In this document: piece after piece, positions 20,777-30,296 of the stretch | How the letters are laid out: each line of letters begins with the position of its first letter | Numbering within the stretch: position 1 is the first letter of the stretch | IMG/VR virus record: IMGVR_UViG_3300031758_000024 | Coordinates: 34,583-98,582 of that record | DNA length: 64,000 nt | Reading direction: 5' to 3' (one strand) | Origin: a virus | The notes under the pieces: generated by a model | What the model was told of the DNA's origin: nothing | The model's input: only the letters and a program-made list of their open reading frames with translations | The model's database searches: none | Position numbers and translations under genes: made by a program

Positions 20777-21439
20777 TCAGGGTCTGATGATTGTTGTATT
20801 CAATCCTTCGGGTGGTATTCCTACCAAGTTGGTTGGATCAACAAGAGTGTCATTTCTAATTGTGTACATGGGGCCAAGTTCACGGGCAACATATGTCATT
20901 GTTTCTTCAATGACGATGTCATCCATAGAAGCGCCAGAACCCTCATTGAGGAGCTCTACACCGAATATTGATCTGACAGCGGCCTGACCATACTCGTTGG
21001 CAAATGTTATAGTAATGTCAAAAGGTGGAATTTGGTCAGCATAGAAAGGAACCTTTCTAACTACTCCGGTCTTCTGCTCATTGACATCAGCAATACCTCT
21101 TCTGTGGCCATTGTCGCCAGGAAGGGTATTGTGGCTTCTGGTGTAGAAGTCCATAGGTCTATTTTGTGAGTAGTTCTGATCCAACATCTTGTACAAAGCG
21201 GGGCGGTCAAAGACTGTGAAGATCAATGAACCAGCGATACCTCTTTTGCCTCTTGAGAAAGAGCGTGGATTGGGTGATCCCATGGTATAGATTGGGGCCT
21301 TTTCTCTGGTTACTGAGAACGTGATGCCCGAAAGAGCACCAATTTCTACTCCACCAAATGTAGCTACAATGTCTGCACCTGAGAATGTGGTATAAGTATT
21401 AAGATACTTATTAACTGATGTATATTCCTCTGCTGCCAT
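20777..21439 (-). CDS. Tail tube protein (main copy)
   Basis: A 220-residue protein starting MAAEEYTSVNKYLNTYTTFS, with a strong GGAGGG 9 nt upstream. It has the same beta-rich plan as the two downstream paralogues: FSGADIVATFGGVEIGALSG, then GIAGSLIFTVFDRPALYKML, then QIPPFDITITFANEYGQAAV. It lies directly after the 420-aa sheath gene, the usual sheath-then-tube order of contractile tails. It is the shortest copy, has the best ribosome-binding site and is followed by a terminator, all fitting the abundant tube subunit. The family is inferred from position and the paralogy, not from a database match. Confidence 0.82.
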   Translation of the reverse strand: MAAEEYTSVNKYLNTYTTFSGADIVATFGGVEIGALSGITFSVTREKAPIYTMGSPNPRSFSRGKRGIAGSLIFTVFDRPALYKMLDQNYSQNRPMDFYTRSHNTLPGDNGHRRGIADVNEQKTGVVRKVPFYADQIPPFDITITFANEYGQAAVRSIFGVELLNEGSGASMDDIVIEETMTYVARELGPMYTIRNDTLVDPTNLVGIPPEGLNTTIIRP

Positions 21440-21467
21440 TTTGTTTTACCCTCCTAATCGGTAATTA

Positions 21468-22730
21468 TTATAGATTAATGGCTACTCTGACTTCGATCTC
21501 CTTGAGCTCGAAGGCAGGTGTTAAAATGAGGTCTACAATCGCCTTGTTTTCGTTTGGTATGTATGAGACTGTAAAGTCGCTACCAAGCAAGGCTCCTACG
21601 ATTTGCATACCTCTCAAGCCAGAAGTGATAGCTGTTTCCATCGCATTTCTTGTCTGAATGTTTGATGGTTCACCAACAAATCTCTGGCAGGCTTGTCTCA
21701 CAACTGATGTTGCGTCGTCTATGATTCTCTTTGTTGAGAGACGAGTATAGTCTGATGTTGCCCATCCAAATGTTAGGCCTTCTCCGAATACTGGAATTTT
21801 ATTAAAGTTTACAACAACGGTATTAACACCCTTGGCGCCGAGAGCTGCTTGCTGAGTTCTAGAAGGAGCATAGCGAAGAGCCTCTACATTGTAGAGAGCC
21901 TTATTTACCAATGAGCTGTATGAAGGAAGAAGGCTTAAGGCGCCAGCTACGTGAGCAGCACCGTTAGCATAACCAAACTCTGTTGTGCCAGACTGATAGT
22001 TTACGGGCTTGACTTCTGCAGCAACCACGACAACGTACGGGCCCACCTCTTTGAGGAGAGCGCTAGCATTTCTGTCTGGAAGACCTGACAAGGCCAAGTG
22101 TGTAGAGACCTGACCGGGTGTCATAACCTCTGTGGTGCTATAATATGGCTTGATGCCCATAACTGCAATACAGGGGTTAATATTCTCTGAGATATCCTTA
22201 ACCTTTGCGGCTACTTGATAAGCCCAGTTGCTTGAAACCGTAGTAGTATTATCTGCAACGAAACCATACGAAGCGTCATCGCTAGGTGTGGCTGGGTCTT
22301 GCCAGTCATTTGGATGAGCTCCTCTACCCCAAGGAATAATAATGTCAGGGATAGCAGCTTCGGCAGCAATGAATGCGGCGTCGAAAACAGATCCACCATA
22401 AGAAGAACTTGTTACAGTTCCAGTGCTTGTAGGGCTCACGGGGTCAGTGTCCCATTTTGTGTCGGAAGGAAGTGGAACAATGTAAATTCTTCCAGCTCCA
22501 GCCAAAACAAGCTCCAAATAAGCGCGGTGAGCGTCTGAACCATCGCCAAAGGCGGTGATAACGTCTGCTTCATTTGTGGCTCTAACGACGTCAAGATCTG
22601 CTACTGAGCCAGTATTGTTTGCTGTGCTACGACGTGCTATTGCAACTATTCTAGGACCAACAGGTGTATCCTGACGTGATACACTGTAGAAGCGATCTCT
22701 AATTAATGTTTTTACTCCAGGTATAGCCAT
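21468..22730 (-). CDS. Tail sheath protein
   Basis: A 420-residue protein starting MAIPGVKTLIRDRFYSVSRQ. It shows the layout of contractile tail sheaths: an N-terminal segment with GPRIVAIARRS, a Rossmann-like part with AYLELVLAGAGRIYIVPLP, and a C-terminal domain ending PAFELKEIEVRVAINL. The segment VAGALSLLPSYSSLVNKAL fits the usual sheath core. GGAGG stands upstream within a 112-nt gap that can hold a promoter. The tube gene follows after 28 nt. Sheath identity is well supported by sequence style and context. Confidence 0.88.
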   Translation of the reverse strand: MAIPGVKTLIRDRFYSVSRQDTPVGPRIVAIARRSTANNTGSVADLDVVRATNEADVITAFGDGSDAHRAYLELVLAGAGRIYIVPLPSDTKWDTDPVSPTSTGTVTSSSYGGSVFDAAFIAAEAAIPDIIIPWGRGAHPNDWQDPATPSDDASYGFVADNTTTVSSNWAYQVAAKVKDISENINPCIAVMGIKPYYSTTEVMTPGQVSTHLALSGLPDRNASALLKEVGPYVVVVAAEVKPVNYQSGTTEFGYANGAAHVAGALSLLPSYSSLVNKALYNVEALRYAPSRTQQAALGAKGVNTVVVNFNKIPVFGEGLTFGWATSDYTRLSTKRIIDDATSVVRQACQRFVGEPSNIQTRNAMETAITSGLRGMQIVGALLGSDFTVSYIPNENKAIVDLILTPAFELKEIEVRVAINL

Positions 22731-22842
22731 ATTGGTTTCAATCCTCCAAATAATAAACTTTTTTGAATCTTCAACTATAGTAACACATAACTTATAAAAA
22801 CAACTACAAAGTTAAATTGGGAGGATTTTTATATATACCATT
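22731..22842 (-). promoter_or_regulatory. Leader region upstream of sheath gene; possible late promoter
   Basis: This is one of the few sizeable gaps in the late block (112 nt), placed before the abundantly needed sheath and tube genes. On the minus strand it is very AT-rich and contains TATAAGTTATG and TTACTATAG, which could serve as -10-like elements, before GGAGGATTG and the ATG. No convincing -35 is visible. A promoter here is an inference from spacing and composition. Confidence 0.35.
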
Positions 22843-23706
22843 TCACGTGTTTGGAGTTGCTGTTTGGAATAAATCAATAATATTACCCGTTGTACCCTCA
22901 TAATTAGGGGTCGCCAATTGATCTCTTAATAACTGCTTTTCGTAGGCCATCCAAGTTCTTGCATCAACTACAATCTTCTCAATTCTTCTATTGGACATTG
23001 CGAAGGTCTTTTCTGTAGTTAGCATGTAGGTTACAGTTCTCTTGTGTACATCTTTGCCTTCACGATTGATTTCTGAATCAGACAAACGCCTAGAATAAAC
23101 TAGCTCAGATGCTCCTGCAGCCTTAAAAATAGAGGTGTATTCCAACATAAAATCTTCGAAAGCTTCAATAACCTGATCGCACAAAACCGCTGCATCAAGG
23201 TCGTCTCTAGTAGTTGAGCCATTCGACCCCTGAAAAGTGCCAACTTTAGACATAACAGTAAAGCCAACAATATTCTGAAAACGCTGACCATAAATAGTCA
23301 CAGTGTTAGACAATACATTTTGTCTCATTCTTGGCTTTGGCTCAGTAGTATGAGCCTTTCTTAATTCCAAGTGATAACCTATAATTGCGGGAAATTCATC
23401 AAGCCCAACATATGTCGAAGATGGCGCAGAAGAAAGATCCCCAGAAGTAACATCTGTTCCACCATTGTCCTTATAGGTTACGGAAGTTTCCCTATTTATA
23501 CTTAAAGGAAGGATTGGTATTGCTGGATAACTTTCTTCCCACATTTTTTTAACTAAACCAATAAACTCTAGATAGCTTAAGTTACCAGAATAAACTTCTT
23601 CAACACCATCTTGATCCAATCTCCTATACCCAGGAGCTTGTAATTGCGGATATGCGTATCTTAAGTTTTCGGAAAAACTGGGAAAATCTCTATTAATATA
23701 TGCCAT
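22843..23706 (-). CDS. Tail/neck structural protein of unknown type
   Basis: A 287-residue protein starting MAYINRDFPSFSENLRYAYP, located between the two sheath-like genes. It contains LEFIGLVKKMWEESYPAIPI and FPAIIGYHLELRKAH, then a region (NTVTIYGQRFQNIVGFTVMS, DQVIEAFEDFMLEYTSIFK) that resembles tail-completion or tail-terminator proteins in style. The ATG lies 2 nt after the upstream stop. Tail terminator is my preferred guess from position, with low certainty. Confidence 0.65.
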   Translation of the reverse strand: MAYINRDFPSFSENLRYAYPQLQAPGYRRLDQDGVEEVYSGNLSYLEFIGLVKKMWEESYPAIPILPLSINRETSVTYKDNGGTDVTSGDLSSAPSSTYVGLDEFPAIIGYHLELRKAHTTEPKPRMRQNVLSNTVTIYGQRFQNIVGFTVMSKVGTFQGSNGSTTRDDLDAAVLCDQVIEAFEDFMLEYTSIFKAAGASELVYSRRLSDSEINREGKDVHKRTVTYMLTTEKTFAMSNRRIEKIVVDARTWMAYEKQLLRDQLATPNYEGTTGNIIDLFQTATPNT

Positions 23707-23707
23707 G

Positions 23708-25303
23708 TTAAGCTCCTGGACCAGCTGCTAAAGAAAAATTAATTTTCTTAATAGCAAAATATGATATTAATTCTATATCAAAAATTAACTTACCTTTTGT
23801 CGAATCAGAAAATCTTGCGTTAAAAGAATAATCTAATATGGCTTTATTAACTTTTAAGTACTGTAGATATTTTTTGGACTCATCAATAATATTGTCAAAT
23901 CCGAGTAAATCATGCCCAGATGCTGCTATTCCCTTTATTTCACTTACAACTGCCGTAACCAGTCTCATTTGAAATAGCTTACTAAAAACCGAGTCCTGAT
24001 TAGCCATAGTATACTCATTGGTAACATAGGTTTCAAAGGGAACAGCTCTTCTAGTCTTTCTTCCTCTATAGACCGTATTAATACCTAAGACTTCTAGTCT
24101 TTCATATTCTGAATAGGTTAAATCTGAGCCAAATATAGATAAGGCACCGGGTATTCTCGTTCTAATTAAAGCTTTTGCCTGTTGATTGGCGGCGACCATT
24201 CCGGCGTATGCTGCAGCGACAGTTGAGGTATAACTTATCTTAAGTTGCGGATGCTGGAATACCAGTTCTCCATAAACAGGTATCACATACCTACCCTTGT
24301 CTGAGGCTATTTGGCCATCTAAGTAGGTTGTAAATTTATTAGTAAATAAAGAATTAGCTTCCAATATATCTATATCTGAAGACTTCATTCCGTCTGATCT
24401 TGAACCAATAATTCCCATTTGAACAAAACCTGTAGAATTGTGAAACGACGAACAATAATTTGCTAATTGAGTAGTAAAATCAACCCCACCAGTATTCATG
24501 ATACTAGTCTCCAAAGGTACCACAATATCAACAAAATCCAAATCGATTATATCCTCATACGTTTGCGCCAATCGATCATAGTATCTTTGATAAAAAGTAC
24601 TTTGGGTGCCCGGTGTGGCGTCGTTGATAGAAAATACTGTTGTTGACAAATTTCTTTGAGCATAGCTTTCTACATACTCTGACATTGGAGCAACAGCGCA
24701 AATCATAATATCCCTAGCGCCACATGAGTAGGCATCCAGCACCCCTCTTAAAAGGGGACTACTAGTGTTGGCCCCCATTAAATCAACAGCGTGTTGAATA
24801 GAGTTAATTCGGATTGGATAATTCAATTGCATGCCATCTGCGTGCCCCAGTAATAGTATTGTACTGGTATTTCTTCTATCCAATTGTTGATAAGTTGGCT
24901 TATAGTTTATGACAGAAGACTTTGGTGAAGTTATCGTTACTGATGAAACTTCATTTGTAGAATTTTTTACCTGAAAAGTTGCTGTTGCGTTTATGTTTTG
25001 AACATTGCTACTTGTTCTAGCTATTATCGTATAAACATATTCATATAGATTTTGAGGGACTTTATAGGTGAAAGTGTATTCGCCAACACCTGATCTAATT
25101 ATTGAATTATTATTTTCATTAGCGTTATCTAATAATAAAGAAAATGGACCATCAATAACCGGCCCAGAACCAGTGTCTCCTCTGAGAACATAAACTACTA
25201 CATCTACCGGAGTAGATAGATTGCCGGGATCGTAAATTGATCCATCATAATCAGTAAAAACAAATTTAAATTCTGCTGTTTGTCCTTTTGATAAAACTAT
25301 CAT
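23708..25303 (-). CDS. Second tail-sheath-like protein with N-terminal Ig-like domain
   Basis: A 531-residue protein starting MIVLSKGQTAEFKFVFTDYD. Residues 1-115 form a beta-sandwich-like domain (VVVYVLRGDTGSGPV, YTFTYKVPQNLYEYVYTII) similar in plan to the N-terminus of the connector two genes upstream. From about residue 140 it follows the sheath plan: STILLLGHADGMQLNYPIRI, LLRGVLDAYSCGARDIMICA, YAGMVAANQQAKALIRTRI and a C-terminal GKLIFDIELISYFAIKKINF. It may be an additional sheath, a sheath initiator or a decorated sheath. Overall length and order support a structural tail protein. Confidence 0.8.
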   Translation of the reverse strand: MIVLSKGQTAEFKFVFTDYDGSIYDPGNLSTPVDVVVYVLRGDTGSGPVIDGPFSLLLDNANENNNSIIRSGVGEYTFTYKVPQNLYEYVYTIIARTSSNVQNINATATFQVKNSTNEVSSVTITSPKSSVINYKPTYQQLDRRNTSTILLLGHADGMQLNYPIRINSIQHAVDLMGANTSSPLLRGVLDAYSCGARDIMICAVAPMSEYVESYAQRNLSTTVFSINDATPGTQSTFYQRYYDRLAQTYEDIIDLDFVDIVVPLETSIMNTGGVDFTTQLANYCSSFHNSTGFVQMGIIGSRSDGMKSSDIDILEANSLFTNKFTTYLDGQIASDKGRYVIPVYGELVFQHPQLKISYTSTVAAAYAGMVAANQQAKALIRTRIPGALSIFGSDLTYSEYERLEVLGINTVYRGRKTRRAVPFETYVTNEYTMANQDSVFSKLFQMRLVTAVVSEIKGIAASGHDLLGFDNIIDESKKYLQYLKVNKAILDYSFNARFSDSTKGKLIFDIELISYFAIKKINFSLAAGPGA

Positions 25304-25304
25304 T

Positions 25305-25676
25305 TTATCTCTCTCTTGTGGCGCCTACGATCCAATAGTCTATCTTACCCATGCGCCCCCTTACTGCAGTAACAGCATCTATAGTGAACATAGTGTAATT
25401 TTTATTTACTTTTAAAGAAAAATTTTCATATATCCTGTCGCCCTCTTTTGGATTGATATGATCCTCAAAATAATATACAGCGTCATATTTTGTGAATAAT
25501 CCATCCTGAGCTTCTGAGGTTGAAAGAGAGTTAGTTACGCCAGATTGACCAACTTGACGAGTTGTAACCCTTTCAAATTTATTTGAATGATTACCATTTG
25601 ACAATATCCTTTGCATGTAGATATCATGGCCCCATTCTCGAAGGACTTTTTTAAAACTTCTTTTTATATCAATCAT
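25305..25676 (-). CDS. Neck / head-tail connector protein
   Basis: Start chosen at ATG 25674-25676 (MIDIKRSFKKVLREWGHDIY, 123 aa). It overlaps the stop of the preceding gene by only 8 nt, whereas the longer frame to 25724 would overlap by 56 nt. The protein is small and beta-rich (DRIYENFSLKVNKNYTMFTI, GRMGKIDYWIVGA). Small proteins at this position, after a head-tail adaptor, usually complete the neck. That role is inferred from position. Confidence 0.7.
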   Translation of the reverse strand: MIDIKRSFKKVLREWGHDIYMQRILSNGNHSNKFERVTTRQVGQSGVTNSLSTSEAQDGLFTKYDAVYYFEDHINPKEGDRIYENFSLKVNKNYTMFTIDAVTAVRGRMGKIDYWIVGATRER

Positions 25677-26571
25677 ACTTCTTAAAGCCTCTTCTTGGCA
25701 TAGGGTCGTCGTGAGGAGGGACACTTCTTCCTGGGCCGTATAGCTCTCTGTCTGACAGATATACTATTTTACCGGTTTCTACTTCTGGTATCTTTCCTGA
25801 TGTCACAGGAAGCCCTCCGCTGGGCAAGTTCTTCATCTGGAAACCTCTAGGACCGACTTTGCCGGCTAGCATTTCTTTTCTTAGAGAGGCTGCTATCTGA
25901 CACCATGTTGTGGCATTGTCTCTGGTAACTTTTGTTCTTGGCATGGACCTGTTGGTGAGGGAGAAATCCCCGAGTCGAACTGACACTTCATCATCTCCAC
26001 CAAAGCCATAAGTTCTGCTTAACTCACAAGCCGTTGCTGCTTTTATATATTCTAAAACAGTAAAAGATAGACCAGATCCATCTTCTTCATCAAGAAGGTT
26101 ATATAAAGCCTTAACTTCATTGGAATAATTATGTATTATTTCCCCTATCTCTAATAGGGAAGCGTCTGGAAAGTATGCGAGAAGTTCTTCTGGATCAAGG
26201 TATAGGGGCTTAACGTCTGGGGCAAAAATAATTGTTTCATCAGACTTTAGGGTGATGGTCGGCTGATATTCCGTAATTGTAGAACTAACGTATAGCTTTT
26301 GTTCAACTACAACCGAATTGCCACTACTTAACATCCCAGTAAATTTAACAGAATATGTGTCTGCTGAAGCTGGAGTAAAATCATATGTATAAACTGAAGA
26401 AGAGCTAGCTGTAGCGTTGCCTGACTCTACCGTAGTACCTGCTGAATTTTTTATAACAACAGCTACAGGGGGAACCGGTGACAAGTCCACTTCATTACCT
26501 GAAGTGTCTATATCTTTAAATTTAACCGTTATTCTAACCGTATCGTTTATTACAATTCTGTCTGTAGACAT
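25669..26571 (-). CDS. Head-tail adaptor with N-terminal Ig-like domain
   Basis: A 300-residue protein starting MSTDRIVINDTVRITVKFKD. Residues 1-95 look like an Ig-like beta-sandwich (YTYDFTPASADTYSVKFTG). The C-terminal half contains YLDPEELLAYFPDASLLEIG, HNYSNEVKALYNLL and VLEYIKAATACELSR, a helical pattern like small head-tail adaptor (gp6/gp15-like) proteins. It ends in a basic Pro/Gly-rich tail (PMPRRGFKKYD). Its place between capsid-side fibre genes and sheath genes fits a neck protein. Fusion of an Ig domain to an adaptor is unusual. Confidence 0.68.
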   Translation of the reverse strand: MSTDRIVINDTVRITVKFKDIDTSGNEVDLSPVPPVAVVIKNSAGTTVESGNATASSSSVYTYDFTPASADTYSVKFTGMLSSGNSVVVEQKLYVSSTITEYQPTITLKSDETIIFAPDVKPLYLDPEELLAYFPDASLLEIGEIIHNYSNEVKALYNLLDEEDGSGLSFTVLEYIKAATACELSRTYGFGGDDEVSVRLGDFSLTNRSMPRTKVTRDNATTWCQIAASLRKEMLAGKVGPRGFQMKNLPSGGLPVTSGKIPEVETGKIVYLSDRELYGPGRSVPPHDDPMPRRGFKKYD

Positions 26572-26587
26572 AAAACCCCTTATTTAT

Positions 26588-27040
26588 TTATACGTTAGAT
26601 ATAATAGTAACATCTATTGTGCCAGCAGAGTTATTATCAAAAACTATAGTATCTGCAGTAGCAAATGCATAGGATTCATTTTTATCTACCGATATAGCTA
26701 TATAACCAGAGCTATCTGAATTGATTCCCTGAGAACCTGCTATTGCATATGCTTCTGCATTGATTTTGTCAAACTCTATTGAACCATATCCGTCAAATGC
26801 AGAAAAATCTATTGATGAAGAAGTTTCCGAATTTTCTATAACACCGGTTGGAATTACTACTGAGGGAGATGGAACAAAAACTAATGTACTTGTTATAGAA
26901 GGTGGCTTTAAGACTATTACTTTTAATAAATTTAAATTACCAAATGTAGGACTTAAACCAAAAGCCTCTGGTGATACTACATATAACCCATTATATTGAT
27001 AATGCTCTTGATTATATGCTATATCACCATCATATTTCAT
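26588..27040 (-). CDS. Small beta-rich virion protein of unknown function
   Basis: A 150-residue protein starting MKYDGDIAYNQEHYQYNGLY. It consists of Ser/Asp/Ile-rich beta-type sequence (TSTLVFVPSPSVVIPTGV, DTIVFDNNSAGTIDVTII) without catalytic motifs. It sits between the 826-aa fibre and the adaptor gene, so it may be a fibre attachment or decoration protein. I do not recognise the family. Confidence 0.6.
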   Translation of the reverse strand: MKYDGDIAYNQEHYQYNGLYVVSPEAFGLSPTFGNLNLLKVIVLKPPSITSTLVFVPSPSVVIPTGVIENSETSSSIDFSAFDGYGSIEFDKINAEAYAIAGSQGINSDSSGYIAISVDKNESYAFATADTIVFDNNSAGTIDVTIISNV

Positions 27041-27054
27041 TTAAATTCCTTCTA

Positions 27055-29535
27055 TCAGAAGGTCCCACCGTCTATAGTTATATTGTCTATTGAGCCACCA
27101 GTAATCGAAACATTATTTGAATTCTGGGTAGCTATAGTTCCAAGTCCCAGAGTTGTTCTAGCGGCTGATGCATCAGCATCATCAACAAGTGAGCGACCAA
27201 ATGAGGTAAAGTCAGCTAAGGCAGCGGTGCCACTTCCTGTAAAGTATGGCAACTTATCTGCAGCAGATGTTAACCCTGCTATAGCAGCCAACTCAGCATC
27301 GTATGCTTGGACATTTGTGCCAATAGCTAACCCAAGATTTGCTCTTGCGTCAGTAGTATTGGTTGCGCCAGTGCCGCCATTGGCTATTGCAATAGTAGTG
27401 CCATTCCATGTACCAGAAGTTATCGTACCAAGTGTGGTTATGCTGTTTTGACCTACATAAGTTGACGCAATATCAATTGCGTCTGATGTTACTGAAATTC
27501 TGTCAGAAGTACCGCCAACAGCTATAACACCATTGGAAAAAGTTAAACCATTGCCAGCTATTGTGCTATTGACTTGCAATTCATCTGAAGTAATTAACAA
27601 ACCACTATTTGTAGCCAAGTTAATATTAAAAGTAGAACCATCTAATACCAAACCGGTACCAGCCAAATAGGTTCCTGCACCTGAGAACTGGATCCAGTTT
27701 ACAGCATCGGTGCCCACTGTATTGACTTCATCAGCACAAACCCAACCGGTGTTGCCATAATTATCACCATTGTCTACGAATACAAAGTCACCACCGGCGA
27801 TTTCTGCTGCTGAATCAAAGTCAGTAGCTCTTGTTAAAACTGTGCCACCAGTTGCCCATGTATAAATACCGTTATGTGCTGCTGTTGCCTGATTTTTAAC
27901 TAAAATTCTATCTCCATTTTGGAGGTTATAATTATCCAGGGCAGTAAGTGCTGTTCCCAAAGTTAGAGTAGCCCCAACTCCATCTGTACCATTGCTATAG
28001 GTGACAGATCCGCCTGTAATTGTGGCCAATGTAGCTCCAGTTGCCGCTTTTACTGTTGCATGAATGTGCAATCCCTGAGTTGCAGAATCGACATAGGCTT
28101 TAGTGGCTGCGTCTTGTGGATTTTCTGGATTTGCTAAGTTTTCTATTCTTGCGTTATTAACCGAGACATGACCAGTTCCATTTGGATCTAATGAAATTCC
28201 TCCATTAGTATCTGTAGCAGAAATTGTATTTCCATCAATACGAATATTGTCAATGTCAATTTGTTGTAACCCTGCTAAAGCTAAACTTGTTGAACCCAAT
28301 GAAGTACTTGTGGTTCCTATTGTTATTGATGAATTAGCTAGCTGACTATTGCTTACACCACCTGACTTAATTGACACTGCGCCAGAGCTAACCGAAAAGC
28401 TATCTGAGTTAAAAGATGCAATACCTTTATTGGAAGTTGTTGCATCTTCTCCGGAAATTGTAATAGTGTTATTAGTTACAGCTGTATCTATTCCCTCTCC
28501 ACCAGAAATTGTTAAAGTATCACTTGCAAGAGCTACTCCATCAGGAGTTCCAGTGTCACCAGCAATATTAAGGGTAGTAGAAATTGAGGCTGTTGTAACA
28601 TTTGTTACTAAACCTTTTTCATTAATTGTAATAACAGGAATTGCGGTAGAAGAACCATGTGTGCCTGCATCGTCATTTACTGTATCAAGGGTTACTGTAA
28701 TTGTAGTATTGCCAAGATTAGTCATCGTGGCGCTTCCGTCTACATCACCTGCAATTGTTATAGTTGGATCATTTACATTGAAATCTAATTTTCCATTTGT
28801 ATCGTCATAAGATACGCTTATTCCAGACTCTACATTGTCGGAAACCATTCCTCCAACAATATCTTGAATTCTTTCAGCGTTGAGCGTAACTGCTCCGCTT
28901 GTAACTGTAAAGTCTGTAGAATCAAAAGAAGCTAAACCGGTTACAGAGCTAGTTGCTGTTCTAATATTTGTATTACTAGCTGAAGTCAATCTACCCTGTG
29001 CATCAACAGTAAATGAACCCACGGCTGTACTTGTCCCGTATGACCCCGGGGTGACTGCTGTATCATCAAGATTTAAGGTTATGGTATTTGACGATGATGC
29101 AACTGAAGATAGGCCGGTTCCACCGGCAATAGTCGCAGTTTCATTATCGTCTACAGTTTGAGAGGTTCCAGAGTCTCCAGCTAAAGTGAATGTATAAGTA
29201 GATGCAGTTATGGCTGAATCAACATAAGCTGTGGTTGCGACTTTGGTAGTATTGTCTCCTGGACTTTGTGTTGTTGCAGTAGCAGAAGAACCTAAAGCTA
29301 CTGTTCCAGAAAATGTTTTATTTCCAGAAATTGTCTGATCACTTGATAGAGTTACAAAAGCACCAGATCCACCAATAGCAAGTATGGTGGTAGCTGTACC
29401 GCCTGCCCCACCAGTACCCTCACCATAATAGAGTACGTCATTAACCTCGTTAAATGCCAGTTCTGCGTTCTCTAAGCTGCTCGGCGCTCCAGATCCTCCA
29501 GATGCCCTTCTTTTGATTCTAATTGTATTAGCCAT
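27055..29535 (-). CDS. Long tail fibre / appendage protein
   Basis: An 826-residue protein starting [20 protein letters not shown], a typical N-terminus of virion-bound fibres. It continues with many beta-helical repeats rich in Thr, Asn, Gly and Ile ([28 protein letters not shown]). Residues about 495-620 form a recognisable fibre domain: [19 protein letters not shown], then GIYTWATGG and [33 protein letters not shown] marks the hinge before it. It is likely to form a trimeric receptor-binding fibre. It is co-transcribed with the 112-aa fibre accessory protein. Confidence 0.85.
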   Translation of the reverse strand: MANTIRIKRRASGGSGAPSSLENAELAFNEVNDVLYYGEGTGGAGGTATTILAIGGSGAFVTLSSDQTISGNKTFSGTVALGSSATATTQSPGDNTTKVATTAYVDSAITASTYTFTLAGDSGTSQTVDDNETATIAGGTGLSSVASSSNTITLNLDDTAVTPGSYGTSTAVGSFTVDAQGRLTSASNTNIRTATSSVTGLASFDSTDFTVTSGAVTLNAERIQDIVGGMVSDNVESGISVSYDDTNGKLDFNVNDPTITIAGDVDGSATMTNLGNTTITVTLDTVNDDAGTHGSSTAIPVITINEKGLVTNVTTASISTTLNIAGDTGTPDGVALASDTLTISGGEGIDTAVTNNTITISGEDATTSNKGIASFNSDSFSVSSGAVSIKSGGVSNSQLANSSITIGTTSTSLGSTSLALAGLQQIDIDNIRIDGNTISATDTNGGISLDPNGTGHVSVNNARIENLANPENPQDAATKAYVDSATQGLHIHATVKAATGATLATITGGSVTYSNGTDGVGATLTLGTALTALDNYNLQNGDRILVKNQATAAHNGIYTWATGGTVLTRATDFDSAAEIAGGDFVFVDNGDNYGNTGWVCADEVNTVGTDAVNWIQFSGAGTYLAGTGLVLDGSTFNINLATNSGLLITSDELQVNSTIAGNGLTFSNGVIAVGGTSDRISVTSDAIDIASTYVGQNSITTLGTITSGTWNGTTIAIANGGTGATNTTDARANLGLAIGTNVQAYDAELAAIAGLTSAADKLPYFTGSGTAALADFTSFGRSLVDDADASAARTTLGLGTIATQNSNNVSITGGSIDNITIDGGTF

Positions 29536-29537
29536 TG

Positions 29538-29876
29538 TTAAAAGTTTCCTCCATCAACAAGATTTTCTTCACCATAATTTACCCAGGCAGAGCCGTTGTA
29601 ACGCAAAACATCACCAGGATTAGCTGTTGATATAGTAACATCAGTTAAACCATTTAAAACCGATTGAGTAGCTATAGCAGATTCTGCTGCGATTATTCTG
29701 TCTTTAACTGTCAAATGGGCGCCTGCTGGGCTTAAGCCAAGGACCGTCTCTATTGCCTCAACAGCGTCGTTCAAATCCGTGTGCTGCTGATGATGTGGTA
29801 CCGTTGCAGAATTTAGCTTATCTGTAGCGGTTGGGTTTACAAAATTATCTAATGTTCCGGGATATGAAGTAGTCAT
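29538..29876 (-). CDS. Small fibre-associated protein with [16 protein letters not shown] motif
   Basis: A 112-residue protein starting [20 protein letters not shown]. The segment [20 protein letters not shown] and the end [19 protein letters not shown] are common in phage tail-fibre N-termini and short fibre-connector proteins. It ends with VDGGNF, echoing the IDGGTF end of the long fibre. It probably acts as a fibre connector or short tip protein. It lies 2 nt upstream of the fibre gene. Confidence 0.72.
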   Translation of the reverse strand: MTTSYPGTLDNFVNPTATDKLNSATVPHHQQHTDLNDAVEAIETVLGLSPAGAHLTVKDRIIAAESAIATQSVLNGLTDVTISTANPGDVLRYNGSAWVNYGEENLVDGGNF

Positions 29877-29885
29877 AAATATCCT

Positions 29886-30296
29886 TTATAGTCCAAATAT
29901 TTTATAAGTATCATTACTCCAATTTATCGTAATTGAAATAACATCTGCGGTAGCGTTAACTGGTAAGCCAGTAGCCGTATCAATGTATGCAATTAATCTA
30001 GAAGTAGCTGCAGTACCGGTATCTCTATATATAACCAAATAAGAAAATCCAGAATTACCATAATCCTCTATTGTTATATTCTCTGCATCAAAGATGCCAA
30101 GAGAGGTTGATTTGCCAGTTAAAATATTTGAGTATCCGGCGATAGCAGATCCTGATATATCTGACAAAAACTCATGAGTATTTAAATTTACAGAATAAGT
30201 ATTTTTTATTAATGCCACTTTAATATTATTATCAGTTAAATCCAATAAACCCTCAAGTAAGGCCTCTTTAGCTTTTGCGTACAGTGCATTAGCCAT
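29886..30296 (-). CDS. Conserved phage structural protein (MANALYAKAKEALL type)
   Basis: Start chosen at ATG 30294-30296 (136 aa) rather than the GTG one codon earlier; the ATG overlaps the upstream TGA by one base. The start MANALYAKAKEALLEGLLDL followed by NNIKVALIKNTYSVNLNTHE and FLSDI is a pattern often seen in small virion proteins of tailed phages encoded near fibre or neck genes. The exact role is unknown. Confidence 0.72.
   Translation of the reverse strand: MANALYAKAKEALLEGLLDLTDNNIKVALIKNTYSVNLNTHEFLSDISGSAIAGYSNILTGKSTSLGIFDAENITIEDYGNSGFSYLVIYRDTGTAATSRLIAYIDTATGLPVNATADVISITINWSNDTYKIFGL

Noticed and set aside
28349-28810. 153-aa plus-strand open frame
   Set aside because: It lies opposite the repetitive tail-fibre gene. 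It arises from the low-complexity repeat sequence and has no ribosome site.
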